A stretch of 64,000 bases of DNA from Dietzia sp. JS16-p6b (GTDB taxonomy: Bacteria; Actinomycetota; Actinomycetes; Mycobacteriales; Mycobacteriaceae), in the NCBI RefSeq assembly GCF_003052165.1, contig NZ_CP024869.1, forward strand, positions 2,886,001 through 2,950,000. Reading direction: 5' to 3'. The notes beneath the pieces were generated by a model, which did no database searches, had not been told where the DNA came from, and saw only the letters and a list, made by a program, of their open reading frames with translations. Shown here one piece after another: positions 44,532-55,374 of this stretch; position 1 is the stretch's first letter; every line of letters starts with the position of its first letter. The translations under genes were made by a program, and so were the position numbers.

Positions 44532-45077
44532 ATGACCAGACCCTCGAACACCTCCGCCATCGCCTCCGCCACCGGCCGACCGTGGGAGGAGTGGGTCGAG
44601 ATGCTGGAGCGGGCCGGCGCGCGGGAGATGCCGCACTCGGCGATCGCCAAGGCGACCCTGGAGATGATGCCGGAGTCCGTCGAGCGCGCCGAGTGGTGGG
44701 CCCAGGGCACGGCCATCGCCTACGAGCAGCACGCCGGACTGCGGGTTCCGGGGCAGTCGTGCACCGGCGACTTCCAGATGTCCACCTCGCGGACCATCAG
44801 CGGGGACATGGACACGGCGCTGCAGGCGTGGGTGGCGCTCGCGGGCGACCGCGAGGAGTTCGGCGGCGTCGGGATCGAGGCCCCCGCGACCACGTCGAGC
44901 AGCGAGAAGTGGCGCTACTGGCGGGTCCCGCTGGCCGACGGCACGCGCGTGGCCCTGAACTTCAGCGACAAGAAGAACGGCAAGGCCTCGGTGGGGCTGA
45001 CGCACACCAAGCTCGACTCGGCCGAGGCGATCAGCTATTGGAAACCCGTGTGGAAGGACCTGCTCGCGCAGCTGTGA
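44532..45077 (+). CDS. DUF4287 plus SRPBCC-like protein
   Basis: About 181 residues. The first 55 residues (TGRPWEEWVEMLERAGAREM) are a DUF4287-like helical domain; the rest (QMSTSRTISGDMDTALQAWV onward) has the strand-helix pattern of SRPBCC/AHSA1-type lipid- or ligand-binding proteins. A common actinobacterial pair; role unknown. ATG 44532 was chosen over an in-frame start 13 codons upstream. Confidence 0.7.
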   Translation: MTRPSNTSAIASATGRPWEEWVEMLERAGAREMPHSAIAKATLEMMPESVERAEWWAQGTAIAYEQHAGLRVPGQSCTGDFQMSTSRTISGDMDTALQAWVALAGDREEFGGVGIEAPATTSSSEKWRYWRVPLADGTRVALNFSDKKNGKASVGLTHTKLDSAEAISYWKPVWKDLLAQL

Positions 45078-45106
45078 GGGGCTGCACGCACCCCTGTGCC
45101 AGCCCC
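45078..45106. terminator. Hairpin between convergent genes
   Basis: GGGGCTG-CAC and GTG-C-CAGCCCC arms with an 8-base loop, directly after the DUF4287 gene and before the converging ccsB. The second copy of CCCCTGTGCCAGCC nearby shows local duplication. 45107-45237 shows no gene. Confidence 0.5.
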
Positions 45107-45237
45107 CTGTGCCAGCCGCTCCCCTGGACGTACTCCTGCCGTCACTTATGCGCAGGCGAGAGTTCATCGCGACGGGCGGCTGTGCGAGGAGTGGGCAGGC
45201 GCTCGCGCGGATGCCCGGCACGGCGGGGCTGGATGCC

Positions 45238-46266
45238 TCAGTTCAGCCCGGCGTAGGAGTGCAGGCCCGAGACCACGATGTTGATGAAGAACAAGTTGAA
45301 CACCAGCACCGCGAACCCGGCGATGTTGATCCAGGCGGCCTTCTTGGGGCCCCAGCCGCTCGTCGCGCGGGCGTGGAGATACCCGGCGTAGAGCACCCAG
45401 GAGATGAAGGACGCCGTCTCCTTGGGATCCCAGCCCCAGAACCGGCCCCACGCGCTCTCCGCCCAGACCGCGCCGAGCAGGATGCCCACGCTGAAGATCG
45501 GGAAGCCGATCACCGTGGTGCGGTACGCCAGACGGTCCAGGGTCTCGGCGGCGGGCAGCGGCCGGGTCAGGGCCGCTCCCCAACCCGTCTCCCGGCCCTG
45601 CGGCTGCCAGACGCGCAGCAGGTACATGATGGACACCACGCCGGGGACGAGCAGGATCCCCGAGCCCAGCGCGATGATCGACACGTGGATCGGGAGCCAG
45701 TACGAGCGCAGTGCAGGCACCACGGGCGCGGCGTCGGAGTACAGGTGTGTCCCGCCGACGAACAGCAGCACCAGCACCGGCACCAGCATGAACGGCCACA
45801 CCACCTGGAGCGCGGGCTTGCGCAGCCAAATCAGTCCCGCGCCCATCGCCAACAGCGTGGTGCCCAGGATGAACTCGTACATGTTCCCCCACGGGAACCG
45901 GTCGGTGGCCAGCCCGCGCAGCACCAGCGAGGCGGCCTGGAAGACGAACCCGACGATCACGAACAGGTGCGCGATCCGCGCCCAGCGCATGCTGCCCGCC
46001 GAGGCGCGGTTCTCGTCACCGGTGTCGGTGAGCGAGGTGGACTCGGTCAGCCCGGCCCCCGTCGGGCCCGCCGCGGTCGACCCCGGCCCGCCGGCGCCCA
46101 CCAGCTCGCGATCGGAGACCTTCGCCACGCGGAACCCCGCGTAGTAGATCAAGGAGGCGATCAGGGCCAGGACGTAGATACCGAACGCGGTACGGAACGC
46201 CAGGTCGCTGTACGTCGAGAGCGTCTCATCGATGGGCAGGCCCTGGGCGAGTATCAGAGTGTTCAC
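45238..46266 (-). CDS. ccsB: Cytochrome c biogenesis protein CcsB/ResC
   Basis: 342 residues with about eight membrane helices. The heme-handling WWD motif is complete (WGRFWGWDPKETASFISW at about residue 270), and conserved histidines flank it. With ResB it forms the system II heme exporter and cytochrome c synthetase. Residues 35-75 form a Thr/Gly-rich loop. The start overlaps the resB stop by four bases. Last gene of the hemL-to-ccsB cluster. Confidence 0.93.
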   Translation of the reverse strand: MNTLILAQGLPIDETLSTYSDLAFRTAFGIYVLALIASLIYYAGFRVAKVSDRELVGAGGPGSTAAGPTGAGLTESTSLTDTGDENRASAGSMRWARIAHLFVIVGFVFQAASLVLRGLATDRFPWGNMYEFILGTTLLAMGAGLIWLRKPALQVVWPFMLVPVLVLLFVGGTHLYSDAAPVVPALRSYWLPIHVSIIALGSGILLVPGVVSIMYLLRVWQPQGRETGWGAALTRPLPAAETLDRLAYRTTVIGFPIFSVGILLGAVWAESAWGRFWGWDPKETASFISWVLYAGYLHARATSGWGPKKAAWINIAGFAVLVFNLFFINIVVSGLHSYAGLN

Positions 46267-47963
46267 CGGGTGTCGTCCTTCCGCGGAGCGTCGCCGGCGG
46301 AGCCGCGACTGGTTGCAGTGTGTCCCGAGTCGGCCTCCTCGGGCAACACGGGTGTGACGGTCGCCGCTGCGACCAGCCGGTCCCGGAGGTCGTCGAACTC
46401 CGAGCCCCAGCCCATCCGGTCCGTCCGGGCGAGGCCACCCAGGTCGACACGGGTCACCTCGTCGTCGTCGACGATCACGCGCGCCCAGATCCGGCGGCGC
46501 CGCACCATCAGGCTGAGGATCAACCCGCCCATCATGACGACGGCGGCCACGCCGACCCAGATCTGCGTGGGGTCCTCGGAGACCTGGATGTTGATGAACT
46601 CCTCGGCGCCGTCGAACCGGACCTCGGTGCCGTCGGGGAGGGTGGTGGACTCGCCGGGGAACAGGTTGACGCGCGCCTGCCGTTCGAGCGCACCCGACTC
46701 GATGAGATCGGAGTCCAGCGAGAAGATGGACTGCGGCCGCCCGGTGTCGAGCCCGGCGTCGCCCTGGTAGACGTCGATCGCCACCGCCGGGTCGTCCATG
46801 TTGGGAAAGCGCGAGCTCAGCAGGGTTCCGTCGAACGAGGCGGTGGGCGCGAACAGGCCCTGCACGGCGATCTGCTGGGTGCGTCGCTCGCGCAGGTCGG
46901 GGTACATGCCGGCCGGCGGGTCGAACCGCATGATGCCCGACGACAAGAAGGTCTGCAGCTCGGTGGGCTGCCAGTGCTGGGTGTCCGTGCGGGTCTCACC
47001 GTTGGGGAACGTGACGGTGAAGGTGGGCGCGAAACCGTGGCCCTGCAGGTAGACGCGGGTCGAGCCGATGCGCAGGGGGTGGTTGACCCGCATCTCGAAC
47101 GGCTCCCACGTCTGCGGATCGGTGGTCGCGACCTCCTCGGTGAACCGCACGTTGGAGGTGAACATCTCGGCCTGGCCGTTGGGCAGGTAGTCGGCGCGGA
47201 AGTCCTCGATCTTGATGCAGAACTGCTCGAGATCGGTTCCGTCGACCAGCAGGCCCGCCCGGAACGTGTCGTACGCACTGGGGGTGGTGTTGCAGAAGGC
47301 CGGCGACTCGGCGTTGGCGATGATCACCCGCATCCCCTCGGCGTAGACGAACTTGCCCGCCGCGAACATGATGAGCAGGGCCAGCAGACCGAAGTGGAAG
47401 ACGATGTTGCCCACCTCGCGCGTGTAGCCGCGCTCGGAGGAGAGCTCGATGGTGCCGGGGACGCGGCCGTCGCCGTCGTTGCGCCGCACCCGCCACCCCT
47501 TGAGCTCGGCCTGCACCCGGTCGGCGGCCTCCTCGGGCGTGACAGTGGTGCGGTACGCGGCGTGGTGGGGCAGGCGCGACAGGTTGCGGGGCGTGAGCGG
47601 CGGGGGCGTGCGCAGCTGCCTGACCAGCTCGAAGCAGCGCGGGGTGAGGCACCCGATGAGCGAGATGAACAGCAGGACGTAGATGGCGGTGAACCACCAG
47701 CTGGAGAACACGTCGAACAGCTGCAGTCGGTCGTAGAACTCGCCCAACCACCCGGCCTCGGCGATGTAGTCGTTGACGTTGCCCTCGTTGAGACTGCGCT
47801 GGGGCAGGAGCGCTCCCGGGATCGCCGCCACGGCGAGCAGGAACAGCAGGATCAACGCCGTGCGCATGGCGGTGAGGGTGCGCCACGAGTTGCGCAGGAA
47901 AGCGGTCACGCCTGCCAGCGGGGAGCGGGCGGCGGCGGTTCTGGGCTCTGACATGGGGTCCAT
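46263..47963 (-). CDS. resB: Cytochrome c biogenesis protein ResB
   Basis: 566 residues, the usual length of the actinobacterial ResB. Three N-terminal membrane helices, a large extracytoplasmic domain (about 200-470), and one C-terminal helix near residue 485. Conserved histidine-containing segment LPHHAAYRTTVTPE is in the first loop. Partner of CcsB. An ATG at 47954 is an alternative start. In other Mycobacteriales ccdA precedes it directly; here 9.3 kb of other DNA intervenes, including an engineered cassette. Confidence 0.92.
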   Translation of the reverse strand: MDPMSEPRTAAARSPLAGVTAFLRNSWRTLTAMRTALILLFLLAVAAIPGALLPQRSLNEGNVNDYIAEAGWLGEFYDRLQLFDVFSSWWFTAIYVLLFISLIGCLTPRCFELVRQLRTPPPLTPRNLSRLPHHAAYRTTVTPEEAADRVQAELKGWRVRRNDGDGRVPGTIELSSERGYTREVGNIVFHFGLLALLIMFAAGKFVYAEGMRVIIANAESPAFCNTTPSAYDTFRAGLLVDGTDLEQFCIKIEDFRADYLPNGQAEMFTSNVRFTEEVATTDPQTWEPFEMRVNHPLRIGSTRVYLQGHGFAPTFTVTFPNGETRTDTQHWQPTELQTFLSSGIMRFDPPAGMYPDLRERRTQQIAVQGLFAPTASFDGTLLSSRFPNMDDPAVAIDVYQGDAGLDTGRPQSIFSLDSDLIESGALERQARVNLFPGESTTLPDGTEVRFDGAEEFINIQVSEDPTQIWVGVAAVVMMGGLILSLMVRRRRIWARVIVDDDEVTRVDLGGLARTDRMGWGSEFDDLRDRLVAAATVTPVLPEEADSGHTATSRGSAGDAPRKDDTR

Positions 47964-48101
47964 CTGCGGTTCGCGGCGCGCCGACCTGTCGCGGCGCCGA
48001 TTTCCCCCCAGGCTAGTCGGGCCCTCCTGAGCGGTTTCTGTGAGGGCTCGGCCCGCTCGAAGCCCCCCACCCTGGCGAGAACGTGTTCTACTCTCGGGGC
48101 C

Positions 48102-48267
48102 ATGGACCTCCAGGGAAGATCAATTCTCGTCACCGGCGGTGGCAGCGGAATCGGCGCGGGCGTGACCGGGGAACTGGCCCGTCGCGGCGCACTCGTCACC
48201 ATCATCGGCCGCGACGCCGGACGACTGGCCGAGACCGCGCGGCGCATCGGCGAGGCCACCGGGCCCG
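48102..48267 (+). pseudogene. Truncated SDR oxidoreductase, 5' part only
   Basis: The first 55 codons of a short-chain dehydrogenase: the Rossmann turn ILVTGGGSGIGAG at residues 8-20, with VTIIGRDAGRL, the cofactor-specificity strand. It ends at GGGCCCG, immediately before an EcoRI site, and the frame then enters foreign DNA. The catalytic Ser-Tyr-Lys part is missing, so no function can remain. Ordinary host-like composition. It is the left native flank of the cassette. Confidence 0.85.
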
Positions 48268-49144
<877 letters not shown>

Positions 49145-49181
49145 AAGCTTGGGATCAAGATCTGATCAAGAGACAGGATGA

Positions 49182-49988
<807 letters not shown>

Positions 49989-51141
49989 CGATGACCTGCG
50001 GCCCATCCCGGTCGCGGGGGATGACGAGATCGCTCGACTCACCGCGAGTTTCAACCAGATGCTCGTCGCGCTGGGGGAGAGCAGGGAGCGACAATCGAGG
50101 CTCGTGGCCGACGCCGGTCACGAGCTCAAGACGCCCCTGACCAGCCTGCGCACGAACGTGGAACTGTTGATCGCCGCGAGCAGGCCGGGGGCGCCGACCA
50201 TCCCGGACGCCGACAGGGGGGCGCTCGAGGTCGACGTGGTCGGTCAGATCTCTGAACTCACCCAGCTCGTCGGGGACCTGGTCGAACTCGCCCGCGAGGA
50301 TTCCGGGGACGTCGAACTGGAACCGGTCGCGGTGTCGGAGGCGGTGGAGCGGGCCCTCGAGCGGGTCCGACGGCGACGTCACGACGTGCACTTCGACGTG
50401 GAGCTGGCGCGCCGGTCGTGGCGGGAGATCCTGGACGAGGCCGCGAAGGCCGGCGGGGCGACCTTCTACGGCACCGGCATGAACCCGGGCCTCAACCAGA
50501 TCCTGGGCATCGTCGCCTCGGCCGACGTGGCCGAGATCGAGAACGTCACGACGATCGAGTCCGTCGACGTCTCCTGCCACCACTCCGCCGAGACCTGGAA
50601 GGAGGTCGGCTACGGCCGGCCCGTCGACGATCCCGCGCTGCCGGGGATGCTTCGGAAGTACACCGAGGTGTTCGCCGACTCGGTGCACATGATGGCCGAC
50701 GCGTTCGACCTTGAGCTCGATGAGGTGGTGTTCGACTGCGAACTGGGCGCCTGCACGGAGGACGTGGACTTGGGGTGGTACCAGCTGCCCGCCGGATCCC
50801 TCGGCGGGAGTTACATCAAGTACCTCGGAATGGTCGACGGCGTCTCGCGGATCGAGACCCACCTCGAATGGCAGATGACCCCGCGCACCGAGCCGAAGTG
50901 GGACATCAAGGGCTGCTACATCACGATGATCAAGGGCGATCCGCAGATCTACAACAAGCACATGATCTTCCCCGCCCCCGGAGTGGACCTCTCCGATCCC
51001 GAGGACTTCGCCTCCATCGGTATGACCGTGACCGGGCTACCCGCCCTCAACTCCATCCGGTCGGTCATCGCCGCCCCACCCGGGATCGTCACCAGCGCGG
51101 ATCTGCCGCTGCGGACGTTCGCCGGCAGGTTCGCGAAGTAG
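49989..51141 (+). pseudogene. In-frame chimera: MprB-like kinase middle fused to diaminopentanoate dehydrogenase-like C-terminus
   Basis: The left part (to about 50405) starts inside a HAMP domain (DDLRPIPVAGDDEIARL) and contains the histidine box ADAGHELKTPLTSLRTN of an MprB-like sensor kinase; sensor region and ATPase domain are both absent. The right part (ATFYGTGMNPGLNQILGI, DVSCHHSAETWKEVGYGRP, ETHLEWQMTPRTEP) is the C-terminal catalytic region of the 2,4-diaminopentanoate dehydrogenase/DapB-like NAD(P)-dependent family, whose N-terminal Rossmann domain is missing. The join is in frame. Translation from nptII by read-through would be needed as no own start is evident. Neither activity is likely to survive. 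Confidence 0.85.
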
Positions 51142-51254
51142 GGACCTCGGGGCCGGCCGGACGCCGGGCCGGCCCGGCGCGATCCGTCGACTGGTGGAAC
51201 CGTGCGGGGCCTCCGGGCCGTCAGACACTGTGACGGCGCGCGAGAGGGGACCGA

Positions 51255-52283
51255 GTGGTGTACACGATCGGCCGGGTCAGGCGGTGGGACGCCGCGGGCG
51301 TGACGACGGCGAGGTCTGCCGTGGCAGAGCGGCAGACCATCGCCGCCGAGGCCCGAACGACCATCGCCGACGGACGCTCGGCGCTCGACGCGGGCTGGGA
51401 CGGGGTCGCCGCCGATGCAGTCCTCGACGCCGCCGAGCGCGAGAGGATGCACGTCAACAGACTCGCGGATGGGCTCGGGGATCTGGTGGACGCCCTCACC
51501 CGCGCCGCCGCCGCGGTGGGGCCGGCGGTTCAGGCGGTTCGTGACCGCATCGCCGAGGCCGAGGCCGCCGGTCTCGTGGTGGGCGAGGATTCGGTGGGAC
51601 CGGCGCCCGGCCGCGATGAGATCACCCAGGATGTCGTCGACGCGCATGTCGAGGCCCTCGGCCACGCGCTGGCCACCGTCAGGTCGTTGGACGAGCACTA
51701 CGGCAGGGAGATCGACACGGTCGCCGGCACGATGTACCGGGCCATCCCGCCGGAAGTGGACAGGGGGGCCATTCCGGCTGCCGGGGCAGGGGCCCTGGGA
51801 ACGGCCGCCGGCGGTGCGGCTGAAGCCGTCGACAGAGGGGCGCTCGCCCTCGCGGACGAACACGACCCTGAGACCAGGGGTAGGCACAAGCTGAACCCGA
51901 AGCCGGACGACGCCGGGCGTCGGAGCGCGGGACTCCTCCGGGGCCTCGGCAGGTTCACCGGTGCCGCCGGGGCGGGAGTGACCGTGTACGAGGGCCTCGA
52001 TGAATACGTCAAGGGAGAGAAGTCGGCGCCCGAGGCCATCACCGAAGCGATCGGTGCCTTCGGCGGCGGGGCGGGAGGCGGGGCTCTCGCCGGCGCGGCG
52101 GCGGGGTCGTACCTCGGGCCGGTCGGCACGTTCGTCGGGGCCGGGATCGGCGCCGGGGTCGGCGCATGGCTCGGCGAGAGCGCCGCGGACAGGGTCTACG
52201 ACACGCTGACGCAGGGGGAGGCCGCCGACACGCCGGGTAACACGAGTGATCCGGAGAAGAACACGAACAGGGGTGGAAACTGA
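51255..52283 (+). CDS. ESX-substrate-like protein with glycine zipper
   Basis: 342 residues from a GTG with a GAGGGGACC ribosome site. The N-terminal 115 residues are alpha-helical with DAGWDGVAADAVLDAA, a WxG turn as in WXG100/LXG proteins secreted by type VII systems. The middle is polar; residues 255-315 form a Gly/Ala-rich zipper (FGGGAGGGALAGAAAGSYLG) that can insert into membranes. No toxin domain recognised. It overlaps a small membrane protein gene by one base (TGATG), a toxin-and-partner-like pair. Confidence 0.65.
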   Translation: MVYTIGRVRRWDAAGVTTARSAVAERQTIAAEARTTIADGRSALDAGWDGVAADAVLDAAERERMHVNRLADGLGDLVDALTRAAAAVGPAVQAVRDRIAEAEAAGLVVGEDSVGPAPGRDEITQDVVDAHVEALGHALATVRSLDEHYGREIDTVAGTMYRAIPPEVDRGAIPAAGAGALGTAAGGAAEAVDRGALALADEHDPETRGRHKLNPKPDDAGRRSAGLLRGLGRFTGAAGAGVTVYEGLDEYVKGEKSAPEAITEAIGAFGGGAGGGALAGAAAGSYLGPVGTFVGAGIGAGVGAWLGESAADRVYDTLTQGEAADTPGNTSDPEKNTNRGGN

Positions 52284-52504
52284 TGGCAACGGGCGAGAGC
52301 CGGGAACCCGGAAACGAGTTCGAGCACGGAAGCGAGGACATTCCGTTCTCCCGGTGGGGAGACATCAAGATGCGGTTCGTCGCCAGCTGGCGACAAGACC
52401 ACATCAAGAGGTACGGCATGTACTTGTGCGTCATCTGGTTTGTCGGGTTGATCGGATACGAACTCGTCATGCGCCTGCTCGAGGCGTTGGGGCTCGCCGG
52501 GTGA
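52283..52504 (+). CDS. Small single-span membrane protein
   Basis: 73 residues: an acidic N-terminus (residues 1-25), a basic stretch (FVASWRQDHIKRYG) and one membrane helix (YLCVIWFVGLIGYELVMRLL). No family recognised. ATG overlaps the stop of the ESX-like gene by one base, so it is translated with it and might be its chaperone or immunity partner. Its stop overlaps the tandem repeat at 52502. Confidence 0.65.
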   Translation: MATGESREPGNEFEHGSEDIPFSRWGDIKMRFVASWRQDHIKRYGMYLCVIWFVGLIGYELVMRLLEALGLAG

Positions 52505-52586
52505 GAGTTGCCGTGTGAAGGTTGCCGGGGTGAGGGCTACCGGGTGAGGGCTGCCGGGTGAGGGCTGCCGGGTGAGGGCTGCCGGG
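52502..52586. repeat. 14-base tandem repeat array, about six units
   Basis: The unit TGAGGGCTGCCGGG occurs three times exactly and once with one change (52531-52586), with two more divergent copies in front. It starts at the stop codon of the small membrane protein and ends before 52600; likely slippage in a convergent gap before the PPE-like gene (52587-52681 has nothing else). Confidence 0.75.
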
Positions 52587-52681
52587 TGGTGCCGAACCAC
52601 ACAGCTCGTCGATTCCGGGGCGGCGGGGCAACACCTCCCGGGCGATTGTCGGGTTCTTTCGCGCCGCATCATGGCCGGCGG

Positions 52682-54598
52682 TCACGTGGCGTTGTCGTCT
52701 CCGGCATCTCGCCGTCCGATGACCCGGCTGACCACCGGCTGCTCCTGCTTCTGTTCGGTTTCGACGTTCTCGGGCGGCGGAGTCCTCCCCAGAACCGCGG
52801 GGGCGACCTTGACCGGTTCCCCGATGATCTCCGAGGTGTTGGTGGCGTTGGTCAGATACGCGGCCGGCGTGTGACCGCGACGGCCCTCGTTCTGGCCGGT
52901 CGCCGCGGCGCCCATCATTCCCATGGGCATCATCCCTGCACGACTGGCGTGGGCCCCACCGCTCGATGACGAGAACGCCCCCGCGGGCGCACCCGTAGAT
53001 GCCGAACCCGCCGCCATACCGCCGGCCCCCGGCGCTGCGGCCGTGGGGCCTCCCACGCCGGGGCCACTGATCCTGGGGCCGCCCGGGGTTCCGAAGCCCG
53101 CCAGCGTTCCTGCGCCACCCATCCTTGCCGCCCCGGCTCCTGCTCCCGCGGCTCCGGCGCTTCCGCCGAGCACCCCGGCGGCCGAGCCGTAGCCACGTTC
53201 CCGCTGCGTGGTGCCGTTGCGGATACCTCGCGCCCCTGCGGCGCCCCCGGCTCCACCGGGTTGCCCGTTGGCTCCGACGACCGGCGCGAACGGTGCGGCA
53301 GCCGCATGAGTCGAGGTGTTCATGCCGCCGGCGTGCGTGCCACTCGCGGTCGCACCGCTCGCACCCGATTGACCGGCGACGCCCGCTACTGGGCCCCCGC
53401 CATCGACCGCCGCGCTCCGAGAGGCCAGAAACGCCTGCTCAGTTGCGGCATCGGAGGCGTTCGGCAGGCTCGTCGTCGCCCCATGGCCAGCACTCCCGCC
53501 CACCGCGACGAGCCCTCCCGGACTCCCCCCTCCCCCGGCGGCGGCGAGCGCGGCGGCAGTAGGCGCCGCCGGGCCGGAGGGCCGAATCACTCCGTCCACA
53601 TTCCACGCCGACAGCAGATCGACACCGTTCGCGCCACCCAGCGCCGATGTCGAGACCACCAGGTACGGGCTGGGGATGTCCAGGTCGGCGAGGTTGGCGT
53701 CCATCACGGCGGGGCTGTAGACGGTGTTGACCGTCGCTCGTGCCTGCTCTTCCGCGGCGGCCTGGGCTGCCGCCATGACGGCGGCGGTGTGAGCGGTCGG
53801 CGGGCCGTGGACGCCGTCGTATCCCGGGGTGTTGAGCTGGGCGGCCTGGAGCGTCGCGGACTCCTCCCCGATTCTGGTCTTGGTGGTGATGAAGCCGTCC
53901 TCGGCGGTGCTCGCCTTGGTGGCCACTACTTCGAGGACCGTGGCCAGTCTGTCGACCGATTCGGTGAACGATCCCACCGAGGTGCTGGCCTGGCTGGCGA
54001 ACTCACCCTGCCATTGGCTGCCCAGCGCGTCGCCCAAACCGCGTCGCAGGTCAGCCGCCGCTGTGCGGAGGCGTGTCGCGACGGTGCTGACCCGATCCCG
54101 GACGTCGTGGAACTGGGACGGGTCCAGAGCCTGAGCCCCGGACACCAGCCTCTCCAGTGGGGCTCCGGACACCTCCTCGGGACCCACGCGGTCATACCCG
54201 CGCGGCACACCGAGCCCTTCGGCGGCGTCCAACAACGTGAGGGTCGCCCCGATCGAGCCCATCAATCCCAGACTCTGCAACCCTGCCGGCTCCTGCGCCG
54301 CCTTCCCCAGCGCGGCCGCCACCGCCTCGTCCTGTGCCTCGATCAAACCGCCGGCGGTAGCGAAGAGCATGGACATCGCCTTGGCCTGGTCGATGAAGCC
54401 ATTGAGGAGCGTCCGAAGATCCTCCCCCACGAACACCGAATACACGGCGCCGATCTGGCGGGCGGTGTCGAAGGAATTGGGGGTTGGCGTCTGCGCAGCA
54501 GCCATATCATCGTTTGAGGCGTCTCTGACGGTGGATATGAACTCTTCACACAGCCGTGCGCATTCCTTCGCCGCGCCTGGACTAAGGTGAACGACCAT
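52682..54598 (-). CDS. PPE/WXG100-like ESX-secreted protein with Gly/Ala-rich region
   Basis: 638 residues. The N-terminal 320 residues are helical with a WXG-type turn (GSQWQGEFA at about residue 205), a PPE/ESX-like secretion fold. Residues 340-560 are low-complexity Gly/Ala/Ser. The end has an acidic-hydrophobic conserved tail TPAAYLTNATNTSEIIGEPV then VAPAVLGRTPPP, which occurs in similar large proteins of Rhodococcus-type organisms. The ATG at 54598 overlaps the lipoprotein stop by one base (TGATG). The two are likely one operon with an ESX-related envelope function. Confidence 0.7.
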   Translation of the reverse strand: MVVHLSPGAAKECARLCEEFISTVRDASNDDMAAAQTPTPNSFDTARQIGAVYSVFVGEDLRTLLNGFIDQAKAMSMLFATAGGLIEAQDEAVAAALGKAAQEPAGLQSLGLMGSIGATLTLLDAAEGLGVPRGYDRVGPEEVSGAPLERLVSGAQALDPSQFHDVRDRVSTVATRLRTAAADLRRGLGDALGSQWQGEFASQASTSVGSFTESVDRLATVLEVVATKASTAEDGFITTKTRIGEESATLQAAQLNTPGYDGVHGPPTAHTAAVMAAAQAAAEEQARATVNTVYSPAVMDANLADLDIPSPYLVVSTSALGGANGVDLLSAWNVDGVIRPSGPAAPTAAALAAAGGGGSPGGLVAVGGSAGHGATTSLPNASDAATEQAFLASRSAAVDGGGPVAGVAGQSGASGATASGTHAGGMNTSTHAAAAPFAPVVGANGQPGGAGGAAGARGIRNGTTQRERGYGSAAGVLGGSAGAAGAGAGAARMGGAGTLAGFGTPGGPRISGPGVGGPTAAAPGAGGMAAGSASTGAPAGAFSSSSGGAHASRAGMMPMGMMGAAATGQNEGRRGHTPAAYLTNATNTSEIIGEPVKVAPAVLGRTPPPENVETEQKQEQPVVSRVIGRRDAGDDNAT

Positions 54599-55233
54599 CA
54601 AAAGTCCCCTTCAGGAAGATGTCTAGCGATTGGAACAATCGCCTTTTCTAGAACATTGCAGGCTTTAGCGAATGGCACTCCGTTGAATTCATTTAGTCCA
54701 CTAACCAAATCTAGTTTGACCCACACAGTGCCAGCCTGCGTGAAGAATAGCTGCAGACAGGTACTAGCTGAATGGTCCCCCGCCTCTACCAGTTGAAGAC
54801 TGCTCCGCCCAAAAAGTTCACGCTCCGGATCGATGACGACAAAACTCGGGTCGACAAGATATTCTTCTCTCGGCTTCCACGTTGCCAAAACGTTCAAATG
54901 GACGTTTCGGCTTCTCCAACCACACACCACAATCTCGCCGGGCTTATGACGAGCAAGAAGCTCATTAACTTCAACCGGCCCGCCGACGCCCTCCTCCACC
55001 GCTTCGATGGGGATCTCGGCGCACGGGTCGAAAAGTGGTGGCCGCTGCTCAATCGGCAGGTCCCAGGGGTTGCCCGGCTCCTCGGCGACTGCTGAGCTCG
55101 TCGTCGCCGTGTCGCCGTCTTGACCCACTCCGCACGCGGACACCACCGCGAGCGCGGCGAACGCGGCGACTGCTCCCCTTATCGTCCTCACGATCTGTTT
55201 GACGCCCCGGCCGGACGGACGGTTCCACCCCAT
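54598..55233 (-). CDS. DUF3558-family lipoprotein
   Basis: Up to 211 residues. The lipobox is LAVVSACG; mature protein starts with CGVGQDGDTATT, followed by Asp/Pro-rich spacer and the DUF3558 fold with two conserved Cys residues (DPCAEIP and VVCGWRSR). DUF3558 lipoproteins accompany PPE-like ESX proteins in mycolata. Start codon uncertain: ATG 55233 gives a long lead of 33 residues before the lipid cysteine; GTG 55191 gives a normal 20-residue signal. The middle part (54600-54980) has clearly lower GC than its neighbours. Confidence 0.75.
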   Translation of the reverse strand: MGWNRPSGRGVKQIVRTIRGAVAAFAALAVVSACGVGQDGDTATTSSAVAEEPGNPWDLPIEQRPPLFDPCAEIPIEAVEEGVGGPVEVNELLARHKPGEIVVCGWRSRNVHLNVLATWKPREEYLVDPSFVVIDPERELFGRSSLQLVEAGDHSASTCLQLFFTQAGTVWVKLDLVSGLNEFNGVPFAKACNVLEKAIVPIARHLPEGDF

Positions 55234-55374
55234 TCATCGCGGCCACTCCGGAGACCAACCCGGCACTGGAACCCCCCGCCTGACACGCGCCGTCGTACCA
55301 GGCAAGGGCACACGAGCCGGGACAGGGGGACCCGGTGGGATATTCGGTTGCTGCAGGGAGTCGATAGGACACCG

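Noticed and set aside
49989-50405. Functional MprB sensor kinase
   Set aside because: Membrane sensor region and ATPase domain are both missing, and no MprA-like regulator is adjacent.
52502-52586. CRISPR-like array
   Set aside because: Units are directly adjacent without spacers and only 14 bases long; a simple tandem repeat.
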